A stretch of 33,496 nt of DNA from an uncultured Bacteroidota bacterium (GTDB lineage Bacteria; Bacteroidota; Bacteroidia; B-17B0; Aurantibacillaceae): contig CALMMX010000153.1 of NCBI GenBank assembly GCA_937868545.1, positions 1-33,496 on the forward strand, given 5' to 3'. Shown here piece by piece: positions 1 to 8,114 of this stretch; position 1 is the stretch's first letter, and every line of letters begins with the position of its first letter. The notes below the pieces were generated by a model, which was given only the letters and a program-made list of their open reading frames with translations, was not told the origin of the DNA and did not search any database. The position numbers were made by a program, and so were the translations under genes.

Positions 1-289
1 CTAAACCTAAACCAAGTCTACCTTTTCTTTTTTTCTTGCTATTAGTAGGTACTTTGCCAGAAATAGAAGCTCCATAACTCGTAAAAGGTTGAGCAACCGC
101 TTTCCATTGATTACGATGAATAATACCAATATCCAAATCATATTCAACGCCAGCATTAGCTGGATTAACCAAAATGGGCATTGCGAAAAATTGAGAAAAG
201 TGAATATCTTGAGCTTTAGAAACAGCAACACACATTAGAGCAACTAGTGTTACTTTAATGCGTGTTGGCAGATTATTTTTATAGGTCAT
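1..289 (-). CDS. PorP/SprF-family type IX secretion protein, N-terminal part (runs off left edge)
   Basis: Reading from the ATG at 289 towards base 1 gives 96 open codons with no stop, so the gene continues outside the window. The product begins with a basic, hydrophobic signal peptide ending near SKAQ, then DIHFSQFFAMPILVNPANAG, the typical start of mature PorP/SprF proteins (family pattern: FSQ, a few residues, then NPA.AG). Known members are outer membrane proteins needed for secretion or surface attachment of T9SS cargo; SprF serves SprB in Flavobacterium. Placement directly downstream of a type B sorting-domain gene on the same strand is the usual arrangement and suggests this protein serves that cargo. 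The gap to the upstream gene is about 45 bases and holds a hairpin. Family assignment is good; the cargo pairing is inferred. Confidence 0.85.
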   Translation of the reverse strand, partial: MTYKNNLPTRIKVTLVALMCVAVSKAQDIHFSQFFAMPILVNPANAGVEYDLDIGIIHRNQWKAVAQPFTSYGASISGKVPTNSKKKRKGRLGLGL

Positions 290-305
290 AGTCAATTTTT
301 AAAAT

Positions 306-338
306 ATAGAAACTTAGTAAGTTGATTAATGTTTCTAT
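306..338 (-). other. Intercistronic hairpin between the type B adhesin gene and porP/sprF-like gene
   Basis: Perfect 8-base inverted repeat ATAGAAAC (306-313) / GTTTCTAT (331-338) with a 17-base loop. One arm overlaps the TAG stop of the upstream cargo gene. On the minus-strand RNA only four T follow shortly after, so it is a weak terminator at best; an attenuator or RNA-processing site lowering or separating porP expression is equally possible. An element close to TAnnTTTG (TAAGTTTC) lies inside the loop/arm region and might start a separate porP transcript. Confidence 0.35.
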
Positions 339-2776
339 TTAACAACGGTAATATTACCTTTTTTGTTTACCACCTCGCCGCTTTTTAACTTGGCCGATAA
401 TTGATAGACAAATACACCAGCAGTAACTGAATAACCTTTGTATTTGCCATCCCATTTGTTGCTTGTATCAAAACTTTCATAAACCATTTCTCCCCATCTA
501 TCGTATATTCTGAAAACTAAATCTTTGATACAATTTCCAAATACAATTAGTTCATCATTATGACCATCATTGTTGGGAGAAAAGGCATTTGGCACAAAAA
601 TATCACCACATTTTACAATAATATCTATGCAAGCAGTGTCTTTACAATTATCAACAGATGTAGCTTCAACACAATACGCAATGTCATCCATTGGAGTTGC
701 AATTGTAACAGGGCAAACATCACAACTTAAATATAAATTAGGAGACCATGTATAAGTTACACCGCTCATTCCAGTAAGAGTAACAGGTTCACCTTGAAAA
801 ACTTCAGTACTTGAAGCAGTTAAACTTGCTTGGAAAATTGCTGATCCTGCAATAGCAGAACTAAATGTAGATTTACATTGATTCCCATCCTGAATTGTAA
901 CTGAATAATTATCAGGACACAATCCAGTAACAAATGATTGAGTACTTACACTTGGTGACCATGAATAGGTGTATGGTGCTAAACCTGCAGATGCTGAGGC
1001 AGTAATAATACCATTACATAAACCACAAGTTGTATTTGTCAATGTAAGCACACCAATAATTGGTGAAGGGACAACACTTATAGTTTTTACTGCCGAATTT
1101 GTACAAGAACCTGCACCAACAATAACAGTATAGGTTGTATTAGTAAGTGGAGTTGCAGTAGTAATAGATGCAGAAGGTGAGCCTAATGTACCAGATGGTG
1201 TCCATGTGTATCCAATTGATGCAGAACTATTGGCTGTTAATGTAGCTGTGTTATTTATGCAAAGTGTATTACTTGTTGAGGAAATGGTAACTGTTGGCAG
1301 TGCTATGACGGAGACTGTAGTTTGGGCAATAATACACGATGTTGCATTAGAAACAGTGTAGGTTCCAGAATTTGCAAGTGTACTAGGTGTTATGGTTGGA
1401 CTTATTAAAGAAGAGGAATAACCACCTGGACCAAACCAGGTGTAAACACCACCAGTACCAGTACTTGTGCCATTTAAGAAAATTGGATTACCAGCACAAA
1501 CTGTAATAGATGGATTAAAAACAGTGGTTACAGGCATTGGCACTACAACAATTGTAAATACTGCCGCTGTTGTTGCACTACATGGGCCTGGTAATGGAAC
1601 TCCAGTTATTGTATAAGCGGTTGTAACAGATGGGTTAGCAATCGTACTAAATGTAGTTGAACTAGACAAACCTGTTGGCGGATTCCAAGTCCAATTAAAG
1701 TTACTTAAATTAGTTCCAGTAACTTCAATCATGGTTGGGCCGCATATTTTAGCTGTATCACTTGTAGCAGGAGAACATGCCGATGGGCCAGAGGTAGATG
1801 AACCCGGATAAGATAATGCCATTAAACTATTAATCGCTTGTACTTTATCAGTAGATTTTAATATTGTTACAAAATTAAATGTCCTACTCGTTCCTGGTAA
1901 AAAATTTAAAATCTTATATGAAATTGAAATTGCTTCATCACCTGTATTTGTAGATCCAACCGCTTGAGTAAATCCAACTGTGCCATTCCACAAATCAAAT
2001 CCGTTTCTGTTACTAAAACCACCATAACACACCCTAAAGTCTGAACCAACACCCGCAAAAGCCATATATGAAACACCAGATGTGCCAGTTGCTGCTTGAC
2101 TTGCACTTACACAGGCTAATGCACATGGATCTGTAGTAGATTGATTTTCAATTAATTGATCTGTAACAAAACTTCCTGACAAAGACTGATTGTTATCAGG
2201 ATCCACATTTCTATAGTAATACATTTCAGGAATAGCGCTAGTTGAATTATTTGTTAATTTGACGGTAGTAGTATAATATAAATTATTAGTACCTAACGAA
2301 TAAACTATGTTTGCAGAAATATTATTGGTGCCAGAAACTACAGAGCCATTCCAACATACATTAATACTTGTACCAAAATTTGCATAAGAAACACCGGCTC
2401 CTGTACTTATAAGAGAAGGACCAGCGGCATTATTACCTAATTGCAAACCTGCAGCAGAATTTCCAATTAATAAACCCCAACCATTTTCAGGTGTTCCAGG
2501 CGTGAAAAAGTCTCCATTATAATTTGCCCATGCGCTTAATAATGGATCGGCAACAAATCCTGATAAACCAAAACCACCTCTAAAATGGTATCCTCCTGGT
2601 GCAGCTGAACCAGCTCCTTCAAATCCATTCGTTCCATCAACACCAATTTCAACACTAGTACCTTTCATAAAAGCATCGCCTCCAGAAAGTTGAGCCTTAA
2701 GTTTATTGTTAAATGTTAAAATTGTTATTAATAAAACAATTGAAATTTTAAGATTTTTGATAAATGATGATTTCAT
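335..2776 (-). CDS. Secreted SprB-repeat protein with type B (CHU_C/gliding-type) T9SS sorting domain
   Basis: 813 residues. Residues 1-28 form a signal peptide (ends KAQ). Residues 29-320 are a Gly/Asn/Ser-rich region with no recognised fold. About 335-412, 415-492 and 493-568 are three Ig-like modules, each with TAYTITG- or TYTV-type ends. About 573-645 resembles a SprB repeat (TCG.CNG.I...AG..PYTYSWSP, then Y.VTI.D.N.C). A further Ig-like module spans 648-722. Residues 728-813 are a type B sorting domain: FVPNAFSPNNDGHND, then IYDRWGEMVYES and GVFVYQL. The family crosses the inner membrane by Sec and the outer membrane by T9SS, and often acts as a gliding adhesin or surface protein. A PorP/SprF-like gene follows, as expected. 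The binding target is not predictable. It is much shorter than SprB itself, with a single SprB-like repeat. Confidence 0.88.
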   Translation of the reverse strand: MKSSFIKNLKISIVLLITILTFNNKLKAQLSGGDAFMKGTSVEIGVDGTNGFEGAGSAAPGGYHFRGGFGLSGFVADPLLSAWANYNGDFFTPGTPENGWGLLIGNSAAGLQLGNNAAGPSLISTGAGVSYANFGTSINVCWNGSVVSGTNNISANIVYSLGTNNLYYTTTVKLTNNSTSAIPEMYYYRNVDPDNNQSLSGSFVTDQLIENQSTTDPCALACVSASQAATGTSGVSYMAFAGVGSDFRVCYGGFSNRNGFDLWNGTVGFTQAVGSTNTGDEAISISYKILNFLPGTSRTFNFVTILKSTDKVQAINSLMALSYPGSSTSGPSACSPATSDTAKICGPTMIEVTGTNLSNFNWTWNPPTGLSSSTTFSTIANPSVTTAYTITGVPLPGPCSATTAAVFTIVVVPMPVTTVFNPSITVCAGNPIFLNGTSTGTGGVYTWFGPGGYSSSLISPTITPSTLANSGTYTVSNATSCIIAQTTVSVIALPTVTISSTSNTLCINNTATLTANSSASIGYTWTPSGTLGSPSASITTATPLTNTTYTVIVGAGSCTNSAVKTISVVPSPIIGVLTLTNTTCGLCNGIITASASAGLAPYTYSWSPSVSTQSFVTGLCPDNYSVTIQDGNQCKSTFSSAIAGSAIFQASLTASSTEVFQGEPVTLTGMSGVTYTWSPNLYLSCDVCPVTIATPMDDIAYCVEATSVDNCKDTACIDIIVKCGDIFVPNAFSPNNDGHNDELIVFGNCIKDLVFRIYDRWGEMVYESFDTSNKWDGKYKGYSVTAGVFVYQLSAKLKSGEVVNKKGNITVVK

Positions 2777-2946
2777 ATAAATAAAATAATAATGGTAAAT
2801 ATATTGATGTTTAAAATTAAAAAAAAATAAGTATCATCAAAGTGGAATTTAGTGAAATGATGTTTTGGGTTATTGTAGGTATAGTATTAAGAAGTTGACT
2901 TAATTAACTTATACAGTATAACAAAATGAATAAAGTATAAAAAAAA

Positions 2947-3801
2947 TTAGAAGTTTTTCATATAATCTTCAAAGCAAATACCCTTCATAAACTCTTCAGA
3001 ATATATAAATTGATATAAAAGTTTAGACCATTCTCTGTCTGTTTTACGTTTATCTAGCAATTGAGAATCAAAAGGTTTACTATAGTGAATTTTTATTGTT
3101 TCTTTTCTTGCTTTAAACATTTCATCAGGCAAAAACAACATTTCAATATTAGCTTTTATACCTATTTTTTTTCTAAAATTAGCAAAATTGTAAAAGAATT
3201 TTGAGTTTTCACCTTCTATATAAACTGGCTGTATCATACGCTTATGATCAATAGCTTGAGTTACAAAACTTTTTTTCCATTCTAAATCTCTCACCAAACC
3301 ATTTTGTTTACGAGAAACTAAGCCTGCTGGAAAAAACAAAACTGCACATTCTGTCATAAAGGTTTCTTCCATTGTTCTTAAAGAACTTGTGGATGACGCA
3401 CCAACTTTGTTTACAGCAACAAAAATTTCGCCGTAATTCTTTAAATTTTTTAAAATATCATTCACAAAAAAACGAACGTCTGGCCTCACTTCTCCAACCG
3501 ATTTAATAAGGGACATACCGTCTAATCCACCCAAAGGATGATTTGCTGCTATTATAATTGAGCCAGTTTTTGGAATTAGTTCTTGATTTTTAGATTCAAC
3601 CTTTGCGCCAAGTCTGTCTAAAGCTTTTCTGTTAAACTCCAAGCCATAATCATCTTTAAAATCAACCATGGCTTTATTAATTTCATCTTCATGAAGCTTT
3701 TTTTTAAGCCAATTAATAGCAAAACGCGGTAGCCATTTGTATAATTTATAGGCTTTTTCTTTTAAAACCTTATCAATATCAATAAATTTTTTTTCTTCCA
3801 T
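2947..3801 (-). CDS. PlsC-like acyltransferase (1-acyl-glycerophosphate / putative hemolysin type)
   Basis: 284 residues. The catalytic motif is N87-H88-PLGGL-D94, followed by FPAGLVSRK at 157-165 in place of the FPEG of classical PlsC. Together these place it in the lysophospholipid acyltransferase superfamily. The His and Asp are separated by five residues rather than the four of E. coli PlsC; this HX5D form is, as I recall, typical of the Bacteroidota and 'putative hemolysin' branch. There is no clear transmembrane helix, and the N-terminal 75 residues are basic and helical, which suggests a peripheral inner-membrane enzyme. The likely reaction is acyl transfer to a lysolipid or an amino-lipid precursor; the acceptor cannot be read from sequence. 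It is transcribed divergently from mraZ, so any link with the division cluster is positional only. Confidence 0.8.
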   Translation of the reverse strand: MEEKKFIDIDKVLKEKAYKLYKWLPRFAINWLKKKLHEDEINKAMVDFKDDYGLEFNRKALDRLGAKVESKNQELIPKTGSIIIAANHPLGGLDGMSLIKSVGEVRPDVRFFVNDILKNLKNYGEIFVAVNKVGASSTSSLRTMEETFMTECAVLFFPAGLVSRKQNGLVRDLEWKKSFVTQAIDHKRMIQPVYIEGENSKFFYNFANFRKKIGIKANIEMLFLPDEMFKARKETIKIHYSKPFDSQLLDKRKTDREWSKLLYQFIYSEEFMKGICFEDYMKNF

Positions 3802-3812
3802 ACTTAGTTTGC

Positions 3813-3842
3813 CAAAGTTAACACAATTGTTAATATCTCAAA
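3813..3842 (-). promoter_or_regulatory. Candidate promoter of the acyltransferase gene, with a dyad between its elements
   Basis: On the minus strand TAACTTTG (3820-3813) matches the Bacteroidota -7 consensus TAnnTTTG, with TTTG (3842-3839) 18 bases upstream; the usual spacing is 19-21. A 16-base dyad, TTAACA-CAAT-TGTTAA (3818-3833), fills the spacer and touches the -7 box, a good place for an operator. The predicted leader is only a few bases before the ATG at 3801, which is short, so the promoter call is moderate. Confidence 0.4.
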
Positions 3843-3989
3843 AATCAAAAATCAGATTTCATGAAAATTTAGAATGTACTAAAAAAGAGTTATTTAACTG
3901 TAAAATATAGCCTTTTGGAATAACCTTCTGATCTTTTTAATAAGAATAAAATCTCACACTTTTATTAACAGAAGATAAAATTTTCAACA

Positions 3990-4026
3990 AAAGTGGTAAA
4001 AAATGGCTTAAAGTGGTAATAAGTGG
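3990..4026 (+). promoter_or_regulatory. Putative MraZ operator: four phased AAAGTGG-type boxes
   Basis: Boxes AAAGTGG (3990-3996), AAAATGG (4000-4006), AAAGTGG (4010-4016) and TAAGTGG (4020-4026), each followed by a 3-base spacer, so the period is exactly 10 bases. MraZ is known to bind short direct repeats ahead of its own gene; the AAAGTG[T/G]+N3 form described in Mollicutes is almost identical. The boxes end 44 bases before the proposed mraZ ATG. The rest of the 268-base divergent region (3802-4069) is AT-rich, and I found no confident plus-strand promoter in it. Confidence 0.7.
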
Positions 4027-4069
4027 TAAAATTTTGATATTTTTGACGCTATTCAAACCAAAACCACTG

Positions 4070-4540
4070 ATGTCGAGCCTTATAGGAGAATTTGATTGTA
4101 AAGTAGATGCTAAAGGGCGTTTTATGTTTCCTGTTAATTTAAGGAAGCAGCTTGACGATGCGTTTGAAAAAGGGTTTGTGATAAATAGAAATCTTCATCA
4201 AAAATGTTTAGTGCTTTATCCCATTAATGAATGGAATAAACTCAATAAAAAATTAAGTAAGCTAAATAGATTAATAAAAGCTAACGATGTATTTGTAAGA
4301 AAATTTACTGGTGGAGCAACTGGTGCTGATGCTGACAATACTGGTAGGGTTTTACTTCCAAAGGCATTAGTAGATTATGCTGGTATTACAACTGATATAA
4401 AAGTTTTAGGCAGTAATAATGTAATCGAAATTTGGGATAAAACAATGTATGATCAATTCTTGTCTCAAGATTTGGATATTGAAAAATTAGCTCAAGATGT
4501 ATTAGGTAACTTAAATTTTAATGATGGAGATGATGAGTAA
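4070..4540 (+). CDS. mraZ: Transcriptional regulator MraZ
   Basis: 156 residues, beginning SSLIGEFDCKVDAKGR. It carries the two DxxGR motifs of the duplicated AbrB/SpoVT-like fold: DAKGRFMFP early and DNTGRVLLPKALVDYAGI in the second half. MraZ forms ring-shaped oligomers that bind direct repeats before the dcw operon and usually repress it. The frame is open back to a GTG at 4013, but that codon lies inside the repeated operator boxes and the extra 19 residues do not look like MraZ, so ATG 4070 is chosen. It is the first gene of the cluster; its stop overlaps the rsmH start region. Confidence 0.95.
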   Translation: MSSLIGEFDCKVDAKGRFMFPVNLRKQLDDAFEKGFVINRNLHQKCLVLYPINEWNKLNKKLSKLNRLIKANDVFVRKFTGGATGADADNTGRVLLPKALVDYAGITTDIKVLGSNNVIEIWDKTMYDQFLSQDLDIEKLAQDVLGNLNFNDGDDE

Positions 4541-5441
4541 TACGTATCATATCCCCGTTCTTTTACAACAGTGCATACAACATTTATCTATCAATCCAGA
4601 TGGAGTATATGTGGATTTAACTTTTGGTGGCGGAGGTCATTCAAAGGAAATATTAAAGCATCTTTCTGAAAAAGGAAAGTTGTTTTCTTTTGATCAGGAT
4701 GAAGATGCTAAAGCAAATATACCGAATGATAAACGTTTAATTTTTATACCTCATAATTTCAGATTCATTTCTAATTATTTAAAATTATATGGCGTTACCC
4801 AAGTTGATGGAATACTTGGAGATTTAGGCGTTTCATCACATCAATTTGATAAAGGTGAGCGTGGCTTTTCTATCCGCTTTAATGCCGATTTAGATATGCG
4901 CATGAATCAAAAAAGTGCATTAACAGCTCATAAGGTTATTAACACCTACGATGTAAAGCAGCTTACAGCAATGTTTAGAGAGTATGGCGAAGTTGATAAT
5001 GCTTTTAAATTAGCTAATGTAATCGTTGAGCAACGTGCTAACGGTTTAATTGAAAGTACTACGCAATTTAATGAAGCTATTATAAAATGTACGCCAAAGT
5101 TTGAAGCTAATAGGTATTTAGCTAAAGTTTATCAAGCTATTAGAATAGAAGTAAACCAAGAAATGGAAGCTCTTAAAGAATGTTTAACTCAGTGTTACTC
5201 ATTGTTAAAGCCTGGAGCTCCATTGGTAGTTATGAGTTATCATAGTCTTGAAGATAGATTGGTGAAGAATCTTGTAAAATCAGGGAATGTTGAAGGTGTT
5301 GAAGAAAAGGATATTGTGTTTGGAACTATAAAAAAATATTTTAAGTCATTAACAAATAAACCAATTGTGCCTAGTGCTGAAGAGATTGAAGGTAATTCGA
5401 GGGCAAGAAGTGCGAAGTTGAGAGTTGCAGTTAAATTATAG
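4533..5441 (+). CDS. rsmH: 16S rRNA (cytosine-1402-N4)-methyltransferase RsmH
   Basis: 302 residues from the preferred start. It methylates N4 of C1402 in the ribosomal P site using S-adenosylmethionine. The motifs are VDLTFGGGGHSKEIL (SAM-binding), GILGDLGVSSHQFD, GERGFSIR..ADLDMRM, LAKVYQAIRIEVN and MSYHSLEDR, all standard for the family. Four ATG codons stand in frame at 4521, 4524, 4530 and 4533; the last gives MSNTYHIPVL, which fits the family start (short tail, then H.PVL), and overlaps mraZ by 8 bases, suggesting translational coupling. Length is normal. Confidence 0.95.
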   Translation: MSNTYHIPVLLQQCIQHLSINPDGVYVDLTFGGGGHSKEILKHLSEKGKLFSFDQDEDAKANIPNDKRLIFIPHNFRFISNYLKLYGVTQVDGILGDLGVSSHQFDKGERGFSIRFNADLDMRMNQKSALTAHKVINTYDVKQLTAMFREYGEVDNAFKLANVIVEQRANGLIESTTQFNEAIIKCTPKFEANRYLAKVYQAIRIEVNQEMEALKECLTQCYSLLKPGAPLVVMSYHSLEDRLVKNLVKSGNVEGVEEKDIVFGTIKKYFKSLTNKPIVPSAEEIEGNSRARSAKLRVAVKL

Positions 5442-5474
5442 TGGTTGGTTTTTAATGTTTAGGTCTTAATAAAA

Positions 5475-5512
5475 GAAACTAAAAACTAAAAACTAAAAAC
5501 TAAAAACTAAAT
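5475..5512 (+). repeat. AAAAACT tandem repeat in the rsmH-ftsL gap
   Basis: About five copies of a 7-base unit (AAACT / AAAAACT) fill half of the 77-base gap before the ftsL-like GTG start. Similar short A-rich runs are, from memory, common between genes in Bacteroidota. They could vary by slipped-strand mispairing and would keep the leader of ftsL unstructured. Confidence 0.75.
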
Positions 5513-5518
5513 AAAAAG

Positions 5519-5959
5519 GTGGCAAATAAATTTAGAGATAAACCAGTGTTAACTGAAGTTGAAGAACTTGAGGAATTGGATATTATTGATAATGAGCCAG
5601 AGATTGAAGAGAAGCCAAAGAAGCAAGGTAAGAAAGGAGTTTTAGCAAATGCTTTATCAAAGGTTTTTGGAGGTTCGTTTTTAAGTAATGATAAAGCGGT
5701 AGAGATGATACCCTTTATTTTGTTTTTAGGGGTTATAGCCATTTTATATATAGCTAATGGATATTACGCAGATGATAAAATAAGAGAAGTAAATAAAACT
5801 AGTAACGAAATAAAGGAAAAACGTACAGAATATATTTCAACAACATCTGATTTGATGTTTGTTAGTAAACAAAGTGAAATTGCAAAAAGAGTAGAAAAAC
5901 TTGGATTAAAGGAACCTGTTGTAGCACCAATGAAAATTGAAATTGATACACTAAAATAA
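5519..5959 (+). CDS. FtsL-like divisome protein
   Basis: 146 residues with a GTG start. Residues 1-35 are strongly acidic (VEELEELDIIDNEPEIEE), 36-60 are basic, 63-83 form a single transmembrane helix, and 85-146 are a periplasmic Lys/Glu-rich segment likely to form a coiled coil. Size, topology and position between rsmH and ftsI match the FtsL-like proteins of Bacteroidota (FtsL of other phyla is similar only in shape). FtsL joins FtsB and FtsQ to activate FtsW-FtsI. The stop is two bases before the ftsI TTG. No ATG alternative would keep the acidic tail, and the GTG is the first start after the upstream repeat. Confidence 0.82.
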   Translation: MANKFRDKPVLTEVEELEELDIIDNEPEIEEKPKKQGKKGVLANALSKVFGGSFLSNDKAVEMIPFILFLGVIAILYIANGYYADDKIREVNKTSNEIKEKRTEYISTTSDLMFVSKQSEIAKRVEKLGLKEPVVAPMKIEIDTLK

Positions 5960-5961
5960 AA

Positions 5962-8112
5962 TTGGAAAATAAGAAAGACATATTATCACGTAGTTATATA
6001 GTATACATTATGCTATGTGTATTTGCTATATCTATTTTATACAAAATTTGTGTTATACAATTTAAAGAAGGTGATCAATGGAAGGCAAAAGCTGAAGCAT
6101 TAACTACTGATTTAAAAACTATAGAAGCTGTTAGAGGAAATATATTTGATGAAAATGGAAATTTATTAGCAACATCGTTGCCATACTACGAGGTAGCAGT
6201 TGATATAAATGCTCCATCTATTGATAAAAAATTATTTGAAAGTAAAGTTGATTCTTTGGGATTTATGCTTTCAGATTTATTTAAAGATAAAGCTGCAAGT
6301 CTTTATACTCGATTACTGCGCAAAGCTCGTAAAAAAGGAGATAGATATGTTGTGTTAAAACGAAATGTTTCCTATAAAGATTTACAAACTTTAAAAACGT
6401 TCCCCATTTTTAAAAGAGGAAAACGTGGTGGTTTAGTTACCCTTCAAACTAATAAACGTGAGCGTCCATTTAAAATGTTAGCGGCTCGTACAATTGGCAT
6501 GTCTCGTGAAGGGGTATTGCCTGTTGGCTTAGAAGGAGCTTATGATTCTATTTTAAAAGGTATAAGCGGACAGCGTTTAATGCAAAAAATTGCTGGTGAT
6601 GTTTGGCGCCCTATTAATGATGAAAATGAAGTTGAGCCAAAAGATGGAAGTGATTTATATACAACAATAGATATTAATATCCAAGACGTTGCAGAAAATG
6701 CTTTATTAAAAACTTTAGTTAAGAATAATGCATCGCATGGTTGTGCAATTTTAATGGAAGTGAAAACTGGTAAAATAAAAGCCATTGCTAATTTAACAAG
6801 AGATGGTAAAGATTCTACAAGTTCATATTCTGAAAATTTAAATTATGCAATTGGTTATGCAACTGAGCCTGGTTCTACATTTAAGTTAGCATCATACTTA
6901 GCAGTAATAGATGATTACGATTTGAGTTTAGATGAAAAAATACAAGTAGGAAATGGAGAAGTAACATATTACAACAAAACTATTAAAGATTCTCATGCAC
7001 CAGAATCACCTGTATTAACTTTACAAAGAGCTTTTGAAGTCTCTTCAAATACTGCTGTTGCCAAAACTATAACTAAATATTATTCTAAAAACCCACAACA
7101 ATACATTGATAAAATTAAATCGTTTCATTTAAATGAAAAACTTGGTTTATCAATACCAGGAGAAGGTGTGCCTTTAATTAAAAATCCTAAGGGTAAAGAT
7201 TGGTCGGGCATTACATTGCCTCAAATGAGTTATGGATATGAAACTTTAATTACTCCATTACAAACTTTAACTCTTTACAATGCTATTGCTAATAATGGCA
7301 AAATGATTCGCCCACGCTTTGAAAATGAAATTAAAAAAAATGGGGTAACGGTTAAAACATTTAGTACTGAAGTAATAGCTGAACAAATCGTTAAAAAATC
7401 TACAATTATTAAAGCAAAAAAAATGTTGGAAGGTGTTGTTCAAAACGGAAGTGGTAAAGGTTTAAATATTACTGCTTTTAAAGTGGGTGGAAAAACAGGT
7501 ACAGCGCAAATTGCAAATGTAGGAGTAAAAAAAGTAGCTGGCCAAACATTATATGGCGGAGTAGGTGAGCGTAAGTATCAAGCTTCATTTGTTGGTTATT
7601 TCCCGGCAGATAATCCTTTATACACTTGCATTGTTGTTATTAATTCTCCAAGTAATGGTATTTATTATGGTGGTTTAGTAGCAGGACCAGTGTTTAAAGA
7701 AATAGCAGAGAAAGTATATTCTACTAGTTTAGATTTTATTGAACCTATAAATAATAAACAAAGTATTTTAAGCTCAGGTCCATCTGCAATAAAATCAAAT
7801 TCATCTGAACTGGCATCTATTTATAAAACATTTAGTTTACCAAATACAAAAACATATACTGTAGCTGAAACCCCTTCGCAACATAAAAAAGGTAATGCAT
7901 ACGAAACTATTGAATCATCAAATTTAGAAAGTCAATTAAAAAAAGGTATTGTTCCAAACTTAAATGGATTATCGGCAAAGGATGCTTTGTTTTTACTCGA
8001 AAACAGTGGATTTAATGTGAAGTTGTATGGAATGGGCTCAGTAAAAAAACAATCACTCGAAGCTGGAAAAAAATATAATAAAGGAGATAAAATAACATTG
8101 ATTTTAAGTTAA
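5962..8112 (+). CDS. ftsI: Septal peptidoglycan transpeptidase FtsI (PBP3-type) with one PASTA domain
   Basis: 716 residues with a TTG start. One N-terminal transmembrane helix (about 12-30) is followed by the PBP dimerisation domain and a transpeptidase domain with S305-TF-K308 (nucleophile), S361-S-N363 and K511-T-G513. Residues of about 660-716 (VPNLNGLSAKDALFLLENSG...) form a single C-terminal PASTA domain, as in the Spo VD/FtsI class of Bacteroidota. It crosslinks septal peptidoglycan in partnership with FtsW. It starts 2 bases after the ftsL-like stop and ends 2 bases before murE, so the three are surely co-transcribed. Confidence 0.95.
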   Translation: MENKKDILSRSYIVYIMLCVFAISILYKICVIQFKEGDQWKAKAEALTTDLKTIEAVRGNIFDENGNLLATSLPYYEVAVDINAPSIDKKLFESKVDSLGFMLSDLFKDKAASLYTRLLRKARKKGDRYVVLKRNVSYKDLQTLKTFPIFKRGKRGGLVTLQTNKRERPFKMLAARTIGMSREGVLPVGLEGAYDSILKGISGQRLMQKIAGDVWRPINDENEVEPKDGSDLYTTIDINIQDVAENALLKTLVKNNASHGCAILMEVKTGKIKAIANLTRDGKDSTSSYSENLNYAIGYATEPGSTFKLASYLAVIDDYDLSLDEKIQVGNGEVTYYNKTIKDSHAPESPVLTLQRAFEVSSNTAVAKTITKYYSKNPQQYIDKIKSFHLNEKLGLSIPGEGVPLIKNPKGKDWSGITLPQMSYGYETLITPLQTLTLYNAIANNGKMIRPRFENEIKKNGVTVKTFSTEVIAEQIVKKSTIIKAKKMLEGVVQNGSGKGLNITAFKVGGKTGTAQIANVGVKKVAGQTLYGGVGERKYQASFVGYFPADNPLYTCIVVINSPSNGIYYGGLVAGPVFKEIAEKVYSTSLDFIEPINNKQSILSSGPSAIKSNSSELASIYKTFSLPNTKTYTVAETPSQHKKGNAYETIESSNLESQLKKGIVPNLNGLSAKDALFLLENSGFNVKLYGMGSVKKQSLEAGKKYNKGDKITLILS

Positions 8113-8114
8113 AC

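Noticed and set aside
7-231. 74-codon minus-strand frame at the left edge
   Set aside because: It is another frame of the PorP/SprF-like gene starting at 289, whose conserved residues show which frame is real.
1000-1720. Periodic similar segments within the cargo gene, at first suggestive of a repeat array
   Set aside because: They are degenerate protein modules (Ig-like, SprB-like) with no exact DNA repeat or spacers.
2909-2921. Palindrome TTATACAGTATAA after the acyltransferase gene
   Set aside because: Its loop is a single base, no T-run follows, and such palindromes are expected in AT-rich DNA, so it is neither a terminator nor a convincing operator.
4013-4069. In-frame GTG extension that would lengthen MraZ by 19 residues
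   Set aside because: The GTG lies within the repeated operator boxes, and the extra residues are hydrophobic and unlike MraZ N termini; the ATG at 4070 gives the family start.
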